A stretch of 64,000 nt of DNA from the NCBI RefSeq assembly GCF_038443385.1, contig NZ_CP151726.1, positions 6,820,001 to 6,884,000 on the forward strand, read 5' to 3'. A program made the translations under genes and the position numbers. Positions 26,588 to 34,354 of the stretch are shown here, piece after piece. Origin of the DNA: Stieleria varia (lineage in GTDB: Bacteria; Planctomycetota; Planctomycetia; Pirellulales; Pirellulaceae). The notes under the pieces were generated by a model. It made no database searches and was not told the origin of the DNA. It saw nothing but the letters and a program-made list of their open reading frames with translations. Each line of letters starts with the position of its first letter. Position 1 is the first letter of the stretch.

Positions 26588-27964
26588 TCAAAAAGATTCT
26601 ATCTCGAACGACACTCCCGGTGTCAAACCAGGCAGGTACATCTGGATCGCTTTTGCCGGTTCCGGCCCCATTTCCTTTGCGACTTCTACCTGCGTTTCCA
26701 GGTACCAGTCGTAATAATCCGAACCGTAGTGGGCCGTCCAGAACTCGCGGTGCGACTCCCGCTGGCGCTCCGCGTACCACTCCGGACACGTCTCACTCTC
26801 TCGCCAGAACAACTCCTTCCACGTCGGCTTGGGCGTTTCACACACCAAACTTAGCTCGATGCTCCCGCAGTGCGCACACTCGGGCAACGATGGAGGCTCC
26901 CACTGCGAGTCCATCGAATCGACCGCTTCGGTCGGCGTTTCCGAGACATCCGGCTCTGTCCCCAGCAACTCCTGACAACGAGCCATGTAGCTTGCCAGTC
27001 GGTTGTTGCTCCAACCGCCGAAGTACCGTGACTTGGTCAACTGGTCCGGTTGGATGTGCAGACACCAGCGGCGGGTGAACTCGAGCACTGATAGCTTGAT
27101 CGGGACTTGTTCCCGCTCACCGCCCACACGTTTTCCTTCACGGGCCATGAAGACCACCTCGTCGCTGTCCGCAGCAGTGATGCGGTGGTTGCTGATCGGA
27201 CCGCCGGTCAAGTAACGCGTCAGGTAGTTGACCACTTCGCCGCCACCGCTGGTCTCTTTGGGCGGCGGTTGGATGTAGGCAACCCATTGGGTCGACTCAA
27301 GATTCTTGACGAACACCTCCCAGTTCTCATCGCTTTGCAGGTACTCGAACTTTCCGCCCAGCTTCAGTTTGCCGTCGCGTCGCAAGCGACGAAGCTTCGC
27401 GATCGCCCGCTTACGGAAGTCTTCCTTCAACTTCTCGGAGTCGACCAGATAGTAACCATCCGAATTGCGAACCCCCGGCGGCGTCTTGGCTTCTTTCCAG
27501 TCATCGCCACTCAAGCTCGGCCCGGCACCGGGCACCAGCATGTGAACATGCCAGTGCGCCTCCAGTTTTTGGTTCCAAGTGTGCAATACGCTGATCGCTG
27601 CCGGATCGTAGTCTTGCTCGGACTTGATGTTCTTGGAAAGGCTCTTCCAACCCGTACTGACCAACAAGTCCGCCAGCTCGTTTCGGTTGGCCAGTGCCAA
27701 CTCGGAGAGATCGCTCGGCAGAGTGAAGACGACTTGATAGTACGCCACGCCGGAGAGGATCAGCTTGGACGCCTTGTCATTGAAGTCCACTCGCTTGCTG
27801 CCACTGCATTGGGGACAGTGGCGGTCGCCGCACAAGTTGTACCGTGAGCTGCTCTTACCGCAGTCGTTGCACAGATACTCGCGACCGCCAAGCACATGCG
27901 TGCGGCAAAGCGACAGCTTCGCCAGCACGCTCTGGACTTGGCCGCAAGTCGATGCGTCGACCAT
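26588..27964 (-). CDS. IS91-like transposase
   Basis: The 458-residue product (from the ATG at 27964) has the zinc-finger opening of IS91 transposases: HVLGGREYLCNDCGKSSSRY, then LCGDRHCPQCSGSKRVDF, then GVAYYQVVFTLPSDLSELAL, followed by the HUH-type EAHWHVHMLVPGAG motif and the later GGGEVVNYLTRYLTGGPISN. The usual N-terminus (LTVAEILRVGAAS) is encoded upstream up to about 28009 and overlaps the end of the recombinase gene without a standard start codon, so initiation at TTG 27985, coupled translation or a frameshift is possible. It catalyses rolling-circle type transposition. Confidence 0.88.
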   Translation of the reverse strand: MVDASTCGQVQSVLAKLSLCRTHVLGGREYLCNDCGKSSSRYNLCGDRHCPQCSGSKRVDFNDKASKLILSGVAYYQVVFTLPSDLSELALANRNELADLLVSTGWKSLSKNIKSEQDYDPAAISVLHTWNQKLEAHWHVHMLVPGAGPSLSGDDWKEAKTPPGVRNSDGYYLVDSEKLKEDFRKRAIAKLRRLRRDGKLKLGGKFEYLQSDENWEVFVKNLESTQWVAYIQPPPKETSGGGEVVNYLTRYLTGGPISNHRITAADSDEVVFMAREGKRVGGEREQVPIKLSVLEFTRRWCLHIQPDQLTKSRYFGGWSNNRLASYMARCQELLGTEPDVSETPTEAVDSMDSQWEPPSLPECAHCGSIELSLVCETPKPTWKELFWRESETCPEWYAERQRESHREFWTAHYGSDYYDWYLETQVEVAKEMGPEPAKAIQMYLPGLTPGVSFEIESF

Positions 27965-27999
27965 CGACGCCGCACCGACCCGCAAAATCTCCGCGACGG

Positions 28000-28953
28000 T
28001 TAGCTTTTCTTGTTCGGCTGCGAATCGTCGTCTTTCTTTGGTTTCCCGTTCTCCTCCGGCGGCCCTTCTTCGGGTATTACGTACGTCGGCAGTTGTTTCA
28101 CTGGCAGCCAGTCCAGCGGGCTCGGTGCGCTGCTGAGGTGCTCGCGACGACAGTGCAGATAAATCATCGTCGTCAGGAAACTCGCGTGACCCAGCAGCCG
28201 ACTGATGGTCAGAATGTCCACTCCGGCTTCCAAAAGTCCGGTCGCGTAGCTGTGACGCAGAGCGTGCGGAAAGATCCTCTTTTTGATCCCCGCTCGCTTG
28301 CCTGCTTCCTTCATCGCCTTGCGGATTGTCGTGTCGGCGTAGGTCTTGTTGGCCGAGTTGCCCGGGAACAGCAGGCCCTCCGGACGATACTTCAGCCAGT
28401 AGATTCTGAGCTCTTTCAAGAGCCTCGGTGAAAGCGGAACGCTTCTCTCCTTGCGTCCTTTGCCGCAGGCGATCTTGACCATCATCCGGTCCGAGTCGAT
28501 GTCCGCGATGGTCAAGTTGGCGGCTTCTGAGTACCTCATCCCGCAAGCGTAGAGGGTCATCAGGAAGGTTCGATGTTTCAGATTGGGAGTGCACTGGAGC
28601 AGCCTGTCGACTTCGTTCCGGCTCAGCACGGTGGGCAGTTTCTTTTCACGTCTGCCGAAGGGCAGCATGGTGACTGGCCAGGAAACGGGGATGGAATGTT
28701 TGTAGAGGAACCGTAAGGCGCAGACTGCTTGGTTGAAGCTGCTGTAGGAACCCTTTACCTCTTCGATCAGATAAAGCTGGAACAATCGAACGTCTTCCGG
28801 GGTTACGCGGTCTAAAGGCTTTTTAATGAAGTCGGCGAACCGCTTGGTGTGGTAGGTGTACGCGTCGATGGTGGCCTGAGCGTAATTGCGAATCTTCAAG
28901 TCTTCCGCGAGACGTTTGGTGAGTTCGCAGGAACGTTTTTGATAGGGAGTCAT
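28000..28953 (-). CDS. Tyrosine recombinase of the IS91-like element
   Basis: The 317-residue product has the full tyrosine-recombinase set: Arg in YACGMRYSEAA, Lys in CGKGRKERSVPLS, HxxR in PHALRHSYATG, His in RLLGHASFLTT and the nucleophile in MIYLHC. It lacks the extra internal segment of integron integrases, so it is not IntI. Such genes accompany several IS91-type elements. The ATG at 28953 (MTPYQKRSCELTKRLAEDL) has AGGA about 8 bases upstream; the frame is open to 28983. Its 3' end overlaps the transposase frame. Confidence 0.9.
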   Translation of the reverse strand: MTPYQKRSCELTKRLAEDLKIRNYAQATIDAYTYHTKRFADFIKKPLDRVTPEDVRLFQLYLIEEVKGSYSSFNQAVCALRFLYKHSIPVSWPVTMLPFGRREKKLPTVLSRNEVDRLLQCTPNLKHRTFLMTLYACGMRYSEAANLTIADIDSDRMMVKIACGKGRKERSVPLSPRLLKELRIYWLKYRPEGLLFPGNSANKTYADTTIRKAMKEAGKRAGIKKRIFPHALRHSYATGLLEAGVDILTISRLLGHASFLTTMIYLHCRREHLSSAPSPLDWLPVKQLPTYVIPEEGPPEENGKPKKDDDSQPNKKS

Positions 28954-29215
28954 GTTGTGAATCCTGAGTGGAAAGGGAAACAAAAAAGGTTGTCCAACCT
29001 ACGAATGAGATTGGTGTTTCCGAGGCTGCTTACGGTTAGCAAAAGCGCAAGTAAAAACTGGAAATAAAGTCAAAAAGAATCAAAACGTTCAACGATTAAC
29101 CCGGCTATTTACGGGTCGCATGCGAAGAAAAAAAGAATGAAAGAAAGACTGTCGCGAAGCGAATCAAAGACCTTTGAAAGACACGTCAGCATGCGTGTGC
29201 ACTGGGGTCAGCCCA
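28954..29215. other. Upstream region of the IS91-like element
   Basis: AT-richer than its surroundings (runs such as agaaaaaaagaatgaaag), no gene; it should hold the promoter of the recombinase-transposase unit and the second end of the element. Confidence 0.5.
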
Positions 29216-29410
29216 GCCCAAGCGGCGGGCGAAAGAAGGTGCGGTGTGCGAATGCAAGAAGAAGCACAATCAACGCTTGAAGTTGGTTGGCAAGGATGCC
29301 AACGCCTCCTTCCCCGCAAGGATGCGTACTCCTGACTTGCCCCAAAGAACGATCAGCAATCCACTGCCAGATTCTTCACAAACTCAACCAACAGAGACCC
29401 GATTAAGTTC
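29216..29410 (-). repeat. Cassette segment shared with 19981-20178
   Basis: Second copy of the roughly 200-base segment that starts a cassette just after an attC. No plausible gene is seen in it. Confidence 0.9.
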
Positions 29411-29492
29411 AACGACTGCCGTAACCGGGCACGAACGGAAGGCTTTGATTTCAGTTGCCGCGTGAATGAGTGCTCCGGTTCACGGCTTTGTT
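29411..29492 (-). other. attC: attC site
   Basis: 82 bp, AAC to TGTT; near-identical to 21536-21617. It closes the LRR cassette, with 67 bases between the site and the LRR gene stop. Confidence 0.87.
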
Positions 29493-29559
29493 ATTTGGCT
29501 GTGCTGAGGGTGACGGCGATGGTGTTGCGCCGCTCAATAGTCATAGGACTTCGCGTGCC

Positions 29560-30426
29560 TCAGGGATATGCGATGTCGCGATTAACTGTGCAACTTGGCA
29601 GTGCTGACTGAATATCGGCAGCGCCCTTTGAGGTGATTGTCGTTCTTTTAAGGTGAAGATAACGCAATTGCGTCAATTTTGCAAAATGCGGTACGGCACC
29701 ATCACTGATAGGAGTGCCATCGAGCGTGACGTGTGTCAGTGAAGGAAGCTTTGCCAGATGTCGAATCCCTTGATCCGTCACCTGAAGTCGCCCGAGATAA
29801 AGACCTTCGAGCTTACCAAGCTTGTGAAGGTGTGCGAGTCCGGAATCTGAAACGAGGGGGCTCGAAATTGAAAGCCTCTGCAACTGGGCAAAAACGGACA
29901 GAAACTCCAGATCACTATCGTCAATAGCGATATCCACGAGGTCGAGCATGCGTAGCTGACTCATGTCCGCGAGGCTGCGCAATCCATGGCCCGTGATCGC
30001 GGTCGAACTGATGTTCAGTCGTTCTATCTCGTTAAGGCCTTTGAGATGCTTTAGCCCTGCATCGGTAATTGCTGTTCCAGCAATGTCCAACCGCTCGAGT
30101 TCGGGAAAAGGTTCCAGCAATCGGAGGTCGGAGTCTATGAGTTTGCGTGGCGCAAATCCCCTGTCAGACAGCCCAACCGGATCGTAGAACGACACGCCAA
30201 AAAGGCGACCGGACGAGTCCATATCAACCAGTGCCAGGTCACGAACTGTACGGAGGCTGGTCTCGCGGGACAGTAGCGACGACGGGCGTTGCTTGGCAGT
30301 ACGAGCCAATTCGGCGGTGGGTTGGAGACTGGCTGGTTCACGCGATCGGTGCCAGATGCTCGCGGCAAGCACAACGGCAGCGATTGGTGCCGCAACGAGA
30401 ATCCAAATCGACCAAGGGCGGTTCAT
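29560..30426 (-). CDS. Membrane-anchored leucine-rich repeat protein (cassette gene)
   Basis: The 288-residue product starts MNRPWSIWILVAAPIAAVVL, a signal anchor, then a linker and about seven leucine-rich repeats of 22-24 residues, for example LERLDIAGTAITDAGLKHLK, IERLNISSTAITGHGLRSLA, LEGLYLGRLQVTDQGIRHLA and LRYLHLKRTTITSKGAADIQ. The DAGLxxLxxLxxLxxLxLxxTxIT pattern is the common planctomycete LRR type and suggests protein binding outside the membrane. The ATG at 30426 is 30 bases after the attC; the much longer upstream frame is attC and gene-less cassette sequence. Confidence 0.85.
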   Translation of the reverse strand: MNRPWSIWILVAAPIAAVVLAASIWHRSREPASLQPTAELARTAKQRPSSLLSRETSLRTVRDLALVDMDSSGRLFGVSFYDPVGLSDRGFAPRKLIDSDLRLLEPFPELERLDIAGTAITDAGLKHLKGLNEIERLNISSTAITGHGLRSLADMSQLRMLDLVDIAIDDSDLEFLSVFAQLQRLSISSPLVSDSGLAHLHKLGKLEGLYLGRLQVTDQGIRHLAKLPSLTHVTLDGTPISDGAVPHFAKLTQLRYLHLKRTTITSKGAADIQSALPSCTVNRDIAYP

Positions 30427-30455
30427 TTGTCGTCCGATCGAGCACGTTGCCAAAT

Positions 30456-30536
30456 AACGGCGGCGTTGACCGAGCGACGCCATTGTGGTTTCCATGTTCA
30501 TCCGCCCGATGCGTCGCTTCGGTCCAACGCATGGTT
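30456..30536 (-). other. attC: attC site of a gene-less cassette
   Basis: 81 bp; GCGTTGACCGAGCGACGC pairs with GCGTCGCTTCGGTCCAACGC leaving one unpaired base at each of two positions. Common to the seven gene-less cassettes. Confidence 0.92.
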
Positions 30537-30874
30537 CTGTCGTCTTCCTTGGCGGCACTGTACCGCTCGGATGCGACCATTGGATTGTATCGCATGCTCG
30601 GACCGCACTGCAATTCGAGTCCTGGTTTCGTTTCTGAATATGTCCCGCCGACGATGTGGCCGAAGTCGAATGCTGAGGCCGGACCGTCACACGTGTTCCA
30701 ATGGCAACAAGTGGTTCGAGCATCCGGTCGACCACACTCCATTTCACTCGCAACAGTTCGGCGAGAGGACGCATTGCCGAAGCCAACAACATGCTGTCGG
30801 CCCCAATATCTGCCAACTCATTCGACTGGTAGATCACTACATCGACACGCGACGCTCGAGCACCGTAACGACAG
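30537..30874 (-). repeat. Gene-less cassette copy
   Basis: About 340 bases, near-identical to the copies at 33397, 35803 and 37964. No frame on either strand has both a start and a stop inside the cassette. Confidence 0.9.
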
Positions 30875-30956
30875 AACGGTAGACATCACGGGGGACGGAC
30901 GAAAGACTTTCCACTCCAGAAACCGCGCAAGCCGTCCTCCCGTGCATGTCATGGTT
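30875..30956 (-). other. attC: attC site
   Basis: 82 bp, AAC to GGTT; arms cacgggggacgg and ccgtcctcccgtg pair. It contains the stop of the gene at 30949. Confidence 0.9.
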
Positions 30957-31350
30957 CTCTCATAAAACGAACGGACCATACCGTTTCCAGCTCATCCAAG
31001 GAGGAGTCGTCGATGATCGCTTCATTGTACAGAAAAGAAGCAACATAAAAACCAAATCGTTCGCACTCCGACGGGGTTTCTACAGTAGCATCGTCGAAAC
31101 GAACCACGACATCCAAGAATGGGACAGGCTCCAGCTTGCGGAAGCTCGTCGATTCGGAACTACCTAGCGTAGCTACAACGTTCGCACCAACGGCACACCT
31201 AGCGATCGCATCAAACCCGACGAGCGACTCGCAACCAATGACAGCGTTGATCGCATCTGAAGCATCAGATCGCCACAACCTGGCCTTCGCGACACCCGGC
31301 AACAATCGCAGAAGCTCACTTATGCGTTGGATGCTTTTGGGATCAGTCAT
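30949..31350 (-). CDS. Hypothetical protein, 133 residues (cassette gene)
   Basis: The product starts MTDPKSIQRISELLRLLPGV and contains GFDAIARCAVGANVVATLGS and PVPFLDVVVRFDDATVETPS, ending ELETVWSVRFMREP. It is soluble with no signal peptide. A helical N-terminus followed by strands is likely, but no family is recognised. The ATG at 31350 is 33 bases from the attC boundary. The frame is open upstream through the attC and a gene-less cassette (to 31683), which I regard as non-coding extension. Confidence 0.65.
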   Translation of the reverse strand: MTDPKSIQRISELLRLLPGVAKARLWRSDASDAINAVIGCESLVGFDAIARCAVGANVVATLGSSESTSFRKLEPVPFLDVVVRFDDATVETPSECERFGFYVASFLYNEAIIDDSSLDELETVWSVRFMREP

Positions 31351-31382
31351 TGCCTTACAGGCTTCTAGCCAAGACGTGAGAG

Positions 31383-31463
31383 AACGGCGGCGTTGACCGA
31401 GCGACGCCATTGTGGTTTCCATGTTCATCCGCCTGATGCGTCGCTTCGGTCCAACGCATGGTT
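31383..31463 (-). other. attC: attC site of a gene-less cassette
   Basis: 81 bp, same type as 30456; one base differs in the central spacer (ccgcctgatgcg). Confidence 0.92.
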
Positions 31464-31815
31464 CTGTCGTCTTCCCAGGCGGCACAGTACCGCTGGGATG
31501 CGACCATTGGATTGTATCGCATGCTCGGACCGTACTGCAATTCGAGCCCTGATATCGCTCCTGATTTTGTCCCGCCGTAGACGCGGCCGAAGTCGAATGC
31601 CCAGGCCGGACCGTCACACGTGTTCCAATGGCAACGAATGTTTCGAGCACTTGGTCGTCCGCGCACCGTTTCACGCGCACCATTTCACGCGCAACTGATT
31701 GGCGAGAGGACGCTTCACCGAAGTCATCCTACTGTTGTCGGCCCCAAGATCATCCAACTCTTTCGAGGCGTAGATCTCAACATTGCGACGCGACGATCGA
31801 GCGTTACGACGACAG
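31464..31815 (-). repeat. Gene-less cassette copy, variant form
   Basis: Shares the attC-side half with the other copies, but its attI-side half is the variant with acttggtcgtccgcgcacc and tttcgaggcgtagatctcaa, also present at 35369-35720. Confidence 0.88.
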
Positions 31816-31897
31816 AACGGTAGACATCACGGGGGACGGACGAAAGACTCTCCACTTCGAAAACCTCGCAAGCCGTCCTCCCGTGCATGTCATGGTT
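31816..31897 (-). other. attC: attC site
   Basis: 82 bp, AAC to GGTT; near-identical to 30875. The stop of the gene at 31890 overlaps its end. Confidence 0.9.
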
Positions 31898-32333
31898 CGC
31901 TCACTTCTTCTGTTTCGGGCGACGTGTAGTCTACCATTTCGTGAGACCATCGCGGGTCACCATCTGAATGTTCGACAGGAGCGTCCGAGATTGAGTGGAT
32001 GTATCGGTCTACGAGGACATCATAATCGTCGCGTGTTTCGTACGTCGGACGAAAATCGTCACGCAGTACCCGCAACTCGGTGAGGACGTCGTCGACCTTA
32101 TCGTTCTCAAGTTCAATGATCGTGTTTTGAATCAGGTCTTTTGTTGCTTCGGAGAAGTAAATGTTGGATTGCATGCGATCAAGTGATCCGACGATCCACG
32201 CAACGCCGAACGACATCGCGATCGCACAAACGCCCAACGTGATTCGTGCCGCGCGGTTGTCGTAGAACTCAGCGATCAGCCACGCGATGGGAAATGCGAC
32301 GACAAGCAGTAGTATCAATTCAAGCACAAGCAT
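31890..32333 (-). CDS. Membrane protein with two N-terminal spans (cassette gene)
   Basis: The 147-residue product starts MLVLELILLLVVAFPIAWLI, a first membrane span, followed by a second near residues 31-50 (ITLGVCAIAMSFGVAWIVGS). The remaining 95 residues are acidic and helical (DLIQNTIIELENDKVDDVLT), probably cytoplasmic, with coiled-coil tendency. ATG at 32333, 34 bases from the attC boundary. No family is recognised; many cassettes in this array encode proteins of this general kind. Confidence 0.75.
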   Translation of the reverse strand: MLVLELILLLVVAFPIAWLIAEFYDNRAARITLGVCAIAMSFGVAWIVGSLDRMQSNIYFSEATKDLIQNTIIELENDKVDDVLTELRVLRDDFRPTYETRDDYDVLVDRYIHSISDAPVEHSDGDPRWSHEMVDYTSPETEEVSEP

Positions 32334-32366
32334 GCACCGACTTTGCAGTCACAATCTGGTTGGGCG

Positions 32367-32449
32367 AACGCCTGCGGTAACGGGGCCGCCGCCAAAATAC
32401 TATGATTTCAAAACCCGCGTCACCGGCGGCTCCCGTTCACCGCATGGTT
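32367..32449 (-). other. attC: attC site
   Basis: 83 bp, AAC to GGTT; nearly identical to 25542-25624. The gene of its cassette reads through part of it. Confidence 0.9.
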
Positions 32450-32882
32450 CTGCGACGTTTGACGCGCTCCGACCAACAGCGGAGCACACCAAGCCTACCA
32501 ATGGCATTATGGCAAAGAGGACAATCGGATACCACAAGGTCACCATCAAAGTCCAAATTGTGGAATCGGACGATTTGAAGTACCGATAGTAAATGCCCCA
32601 TGAATCGCCAAATGCCTCTTCGCGTTCAAGCGGCGGATAAACGTTTCCGTCTGCGTCAACCAGTCCGATGATGCTGCCACGATACGGACCGTATTCAGCG
32701 TCGTTAAAGAAGACGAGTCGAGAATCAAGTCCGCGCGTCCATACACCGACGTGGGAATCATCGCTGAACGAAAAATGGTAATCCCATGGGCTGACGATGT
32801 AACCCACGATAAACAGTAAGATTGATATCGCGAGCATCAATGTCGAAAACACGGTCGCGATCTTGAATGTTCGATGTGCCAC
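32400..32882 (-). CDS. Two-span membrane protein reading into its attC (cassette gene)
   Basis: From a GTG at 32882, 15 bases from the attC boundary, the 160-residue product has one span near residues 9-29 (FSTLMLAISILLFIVGYIV) and another near 108-128 (LMVTLWYPIVLFAIMPLVGL), with a polar extracytoplasmic loop between them. The frame does not stop before the attC at 32449 but continues about 17 codons into it (EREPPVTRVLKS). The frame upstream of 32882 is open for another 240 codons through an attC and a gene-less cassette but is unlikely to be used. No family is recognised. Confidence 0.7.
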   Translation of the reverse strand: MAHRTFKIATVFSTLMLAISILLFIVGYIVSPWDYHFSFSDDSHVGVWTRGLDSRLVFFNDAEYGPYRGSIIGLVDADGNVYPPLEREEAFGDSWGIYYRYFKSSDSTIWTLMVTLWYPIVLFAIMPLVGLVCSAVGRSASNVAEPCGEREPPVTRVLKS

Positions 32883-32896
32883 TGGATCAGTCGCAG

Positions 32897-32977
32897 AACG
32901 GCGGCGTTGACCGAGCGACGCCATTGTGGTTTCCATGTTCATCCGCCCGATGCGTCGCTTCGGTCCAACGCATGGTT
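32897..32977 (-). other. attC: attC site of a gene-less cassette
   Basis: 81 bp, same type as 30456. Confidence 0.92.
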
Positions 32978-33315
32978 CTGTCGTCTTCCGAGGCGGCACC
33001 GTACCGCCGGGATGCGACCATTGGATTGTACCGCCTTTTTCGACCGCTCTGCAATTCGAGCTCTGGATTCGTTCCTGCTTTCGACCCGCCGACGATGTGG
33101 CCGAAGTCGAATGCCGAAACCGGACCGTCACACGTGTTCCAATGGCAACAGATGACTCAAGCATCCGGTCGACCGCACTCCATTTCGCGCGCAACAGTTC
33201 GGCGAGAGGACGCATTGCCGAAGCCAACAACATGCTGTCGGCCCCAAGATCCGCCAACTCATTCAACTGGTCGATCACTACATCGACACGCCACAATGGA
33301 GCACTGTAACGACAG
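32978..33315 (-). repeat. Gene-less cassette copy
   Basis: About 340 bases; differs from its neighbours by scattered substitutions (for example gtaccgcctttttcgaccgc), so it is among the older copies. Confidence 0.9.
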
Positions 33316-33396
33316 AACGGCGGCGTTGACCGAGCGACGCCATTGTGGTTTCCATGTTCAACCGCCCGATGCGTCGCTTCGGTCCAACGCATGGTT
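33316..33396 (-). other. attC: attC site of a gene-less cassette
   Basis: 81 bp, same type as 30456, with ttcaaccgccc in the spacer. Confidence 0.92.
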
Positions 33397-33726
33397 CTGT
33401 CGTCTTCCGTGGCGGCACTGTACCGCTCGGATGCGACCATTGGATTGTATCGCATGCTCGGACCGCACTGCAATTCGAGTCCTGGTTTCGTTTCTGAATA
33501 TGTCCCGCCGACGATGTGGCCGAAGTCGAATGCTGAGGCCGGACCGTCACACGTGTTCCAATGGCAACAAGTGGTTCGAGCATCCGGTCGACCGCACTCC
33601 ATTTCGCGCGCAACAGTTCGGCGAGAGGACGCATTACCGAAGCCAACAACATGCTGTCGGCCCCAATATCTGCCAACTCATTCGACTGGTCGATCACTAC
33701 ATCGACACGCGACGATCGAGCACCGT
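33397..33726 (-). repeat. Gene-less cassette copy
   Basis: About 330 bases, nearly identical to 30537-30874; ends against the attC at 33727. Confidence 0.9.
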
Positions 33727-33811
33727 AACGACCGGCATCACCGGGCGGGGAGAGTAAAGTTGTCCATTTCAAATTCGGCCGCAAGCCCCGCTCCGTGTGA
33801 ATGCCATGGTT
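33727..33811 (-). other. attC: attC site
   Basis: 85 bp, AAC to GGTT; arms catcaccgggcgggga and tccccgc-like (gccccgctccgtgtgaatg) pair. The TAA of the next gene overlaps GGTT. Confidence 0.88.
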
Positions 33812-34223
33812 ATGCACCGTTGTACTGCTTCAGGAACCATCTCTCAAGGAAGATGAATCCGTCAACAGTCATCAACGGATATTCGGCGGTATCTCTTTTC
33901 GTGGCATGTCGCACCAACTCGTCGCAGCGCCAGAGTTCGTTGGCGACAATGCGAAAAGTGAGATTGCCATCGTCAGAAGATGTTTCTCCAGCGGAAACTA
34001 CATTCCAGCCTCTTTTCGCGAATCCAGTACATGCAGTCCATCGCGGGCGATGGATGCCAGTTGTAGGAGCAAGCTGTTCGTACGATGGTGCAAATCCGCG
34101 AAACTCCAATTGCATGACGTCACGAAAATGCTTGGAGACGTGAACGACTCGGACATAGGCAAAAGTATCGTCGACGGGAATCTGAATCACATCACCGTGT
34201 ACTGCTTTTGAGCGTCGAATCAT
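33810..34223 (-). CDS. Imm26-like immunity protein (cassette gene)
   Basis: The 137-residue product begins MIRRSKAVHGDVIQIPVDDT with AYVRVVHVSKHF after it, the opening typical of Immunity-26 proteins (a strand with GDVxxIPL-D-x-x-x-A-x-x-R-V). KRGWNVVSAGETSSD near residue 72 is a second block of that type. Imm26 members are associated with polymorphic toxins, but no toxin gene is near. No signal peptide. ATG at 34223, 29 bases from the attC boundary. The family call is by pattern and only moderately certain. Confidence 0.65.
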   Translation of the reverse strand: MIRRSKAVHGDVIQIPVDDTFAYVRVVHVSKHFRDVMQLEFRGFAPSYEQLAPTTGIHRPRWTACTGFAKRGWNVVSAGETSSDDGNLTFRIVANELWRCDELVRHATKRDTAEYPLMTVDGFIFLERWFLKQYNGA

Positions 34224-34251
34224 GAACAGTACCTGAGAGCCGATGGTGCAT

Positions 34252-34334
34252 AACGACCGCCGTCACCGGGCACGGAGAGACGACTTTCCACTTGTGAAAA
34301 CGCGCAAGCCGTGCTCCGTGTGCACGGCATTGTT
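34252..34334 (-). other. attC: attC site
   Basis: 83 bp, AAC to TGTT; arms cgtcaccgggcacggag and ctccgtgtgcacgg pair with extra bases. Confidence 0.9.
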
Positions 34335-34354
34335 ATTTGCAAGAGATTGTAGAA

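Larger units (their letters stand above)
26479..29410 (-). mobile_element. IS91-like element with tyrosine recombinase gene, within a cassette
   Basis: A 2.9-kb block carries, on the minus strand, a tyrosine recombinase gene followed by an overlapping IS91-like transposase gene. The outer limits coincide with attC boundaries (29411 and the hairpin at 26479), and the same limits bound the decayed relative at 18777-20178, so the element seems to travel or duplicate as a cassette. The inner limit of the element proper at the right is probably near 29215, where the shared segment starts. Confidence 0.8.

Noticed and set aside
28000-28953. The tyrosine recombinase considered as a second integron integrase
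   Set aside because: It lacks the internal integron-specific segment and forms a unit with an IS91-like transposase.
32400-33602. A 400-codon open frame on the minus strand
   Set aside because: Its first 240 codons run through a gene-less cassette copy and an attC and repeat in other copies with frame changes; only the part from 32882 is a plausible gene.
33343-34143. Long + strand frames over gene-less cassettes (here 266 codons)
   Set aside because: They cross attC sites, lie antisense to cassette genes and have no family resemblance; they result from the GC-rich composition.
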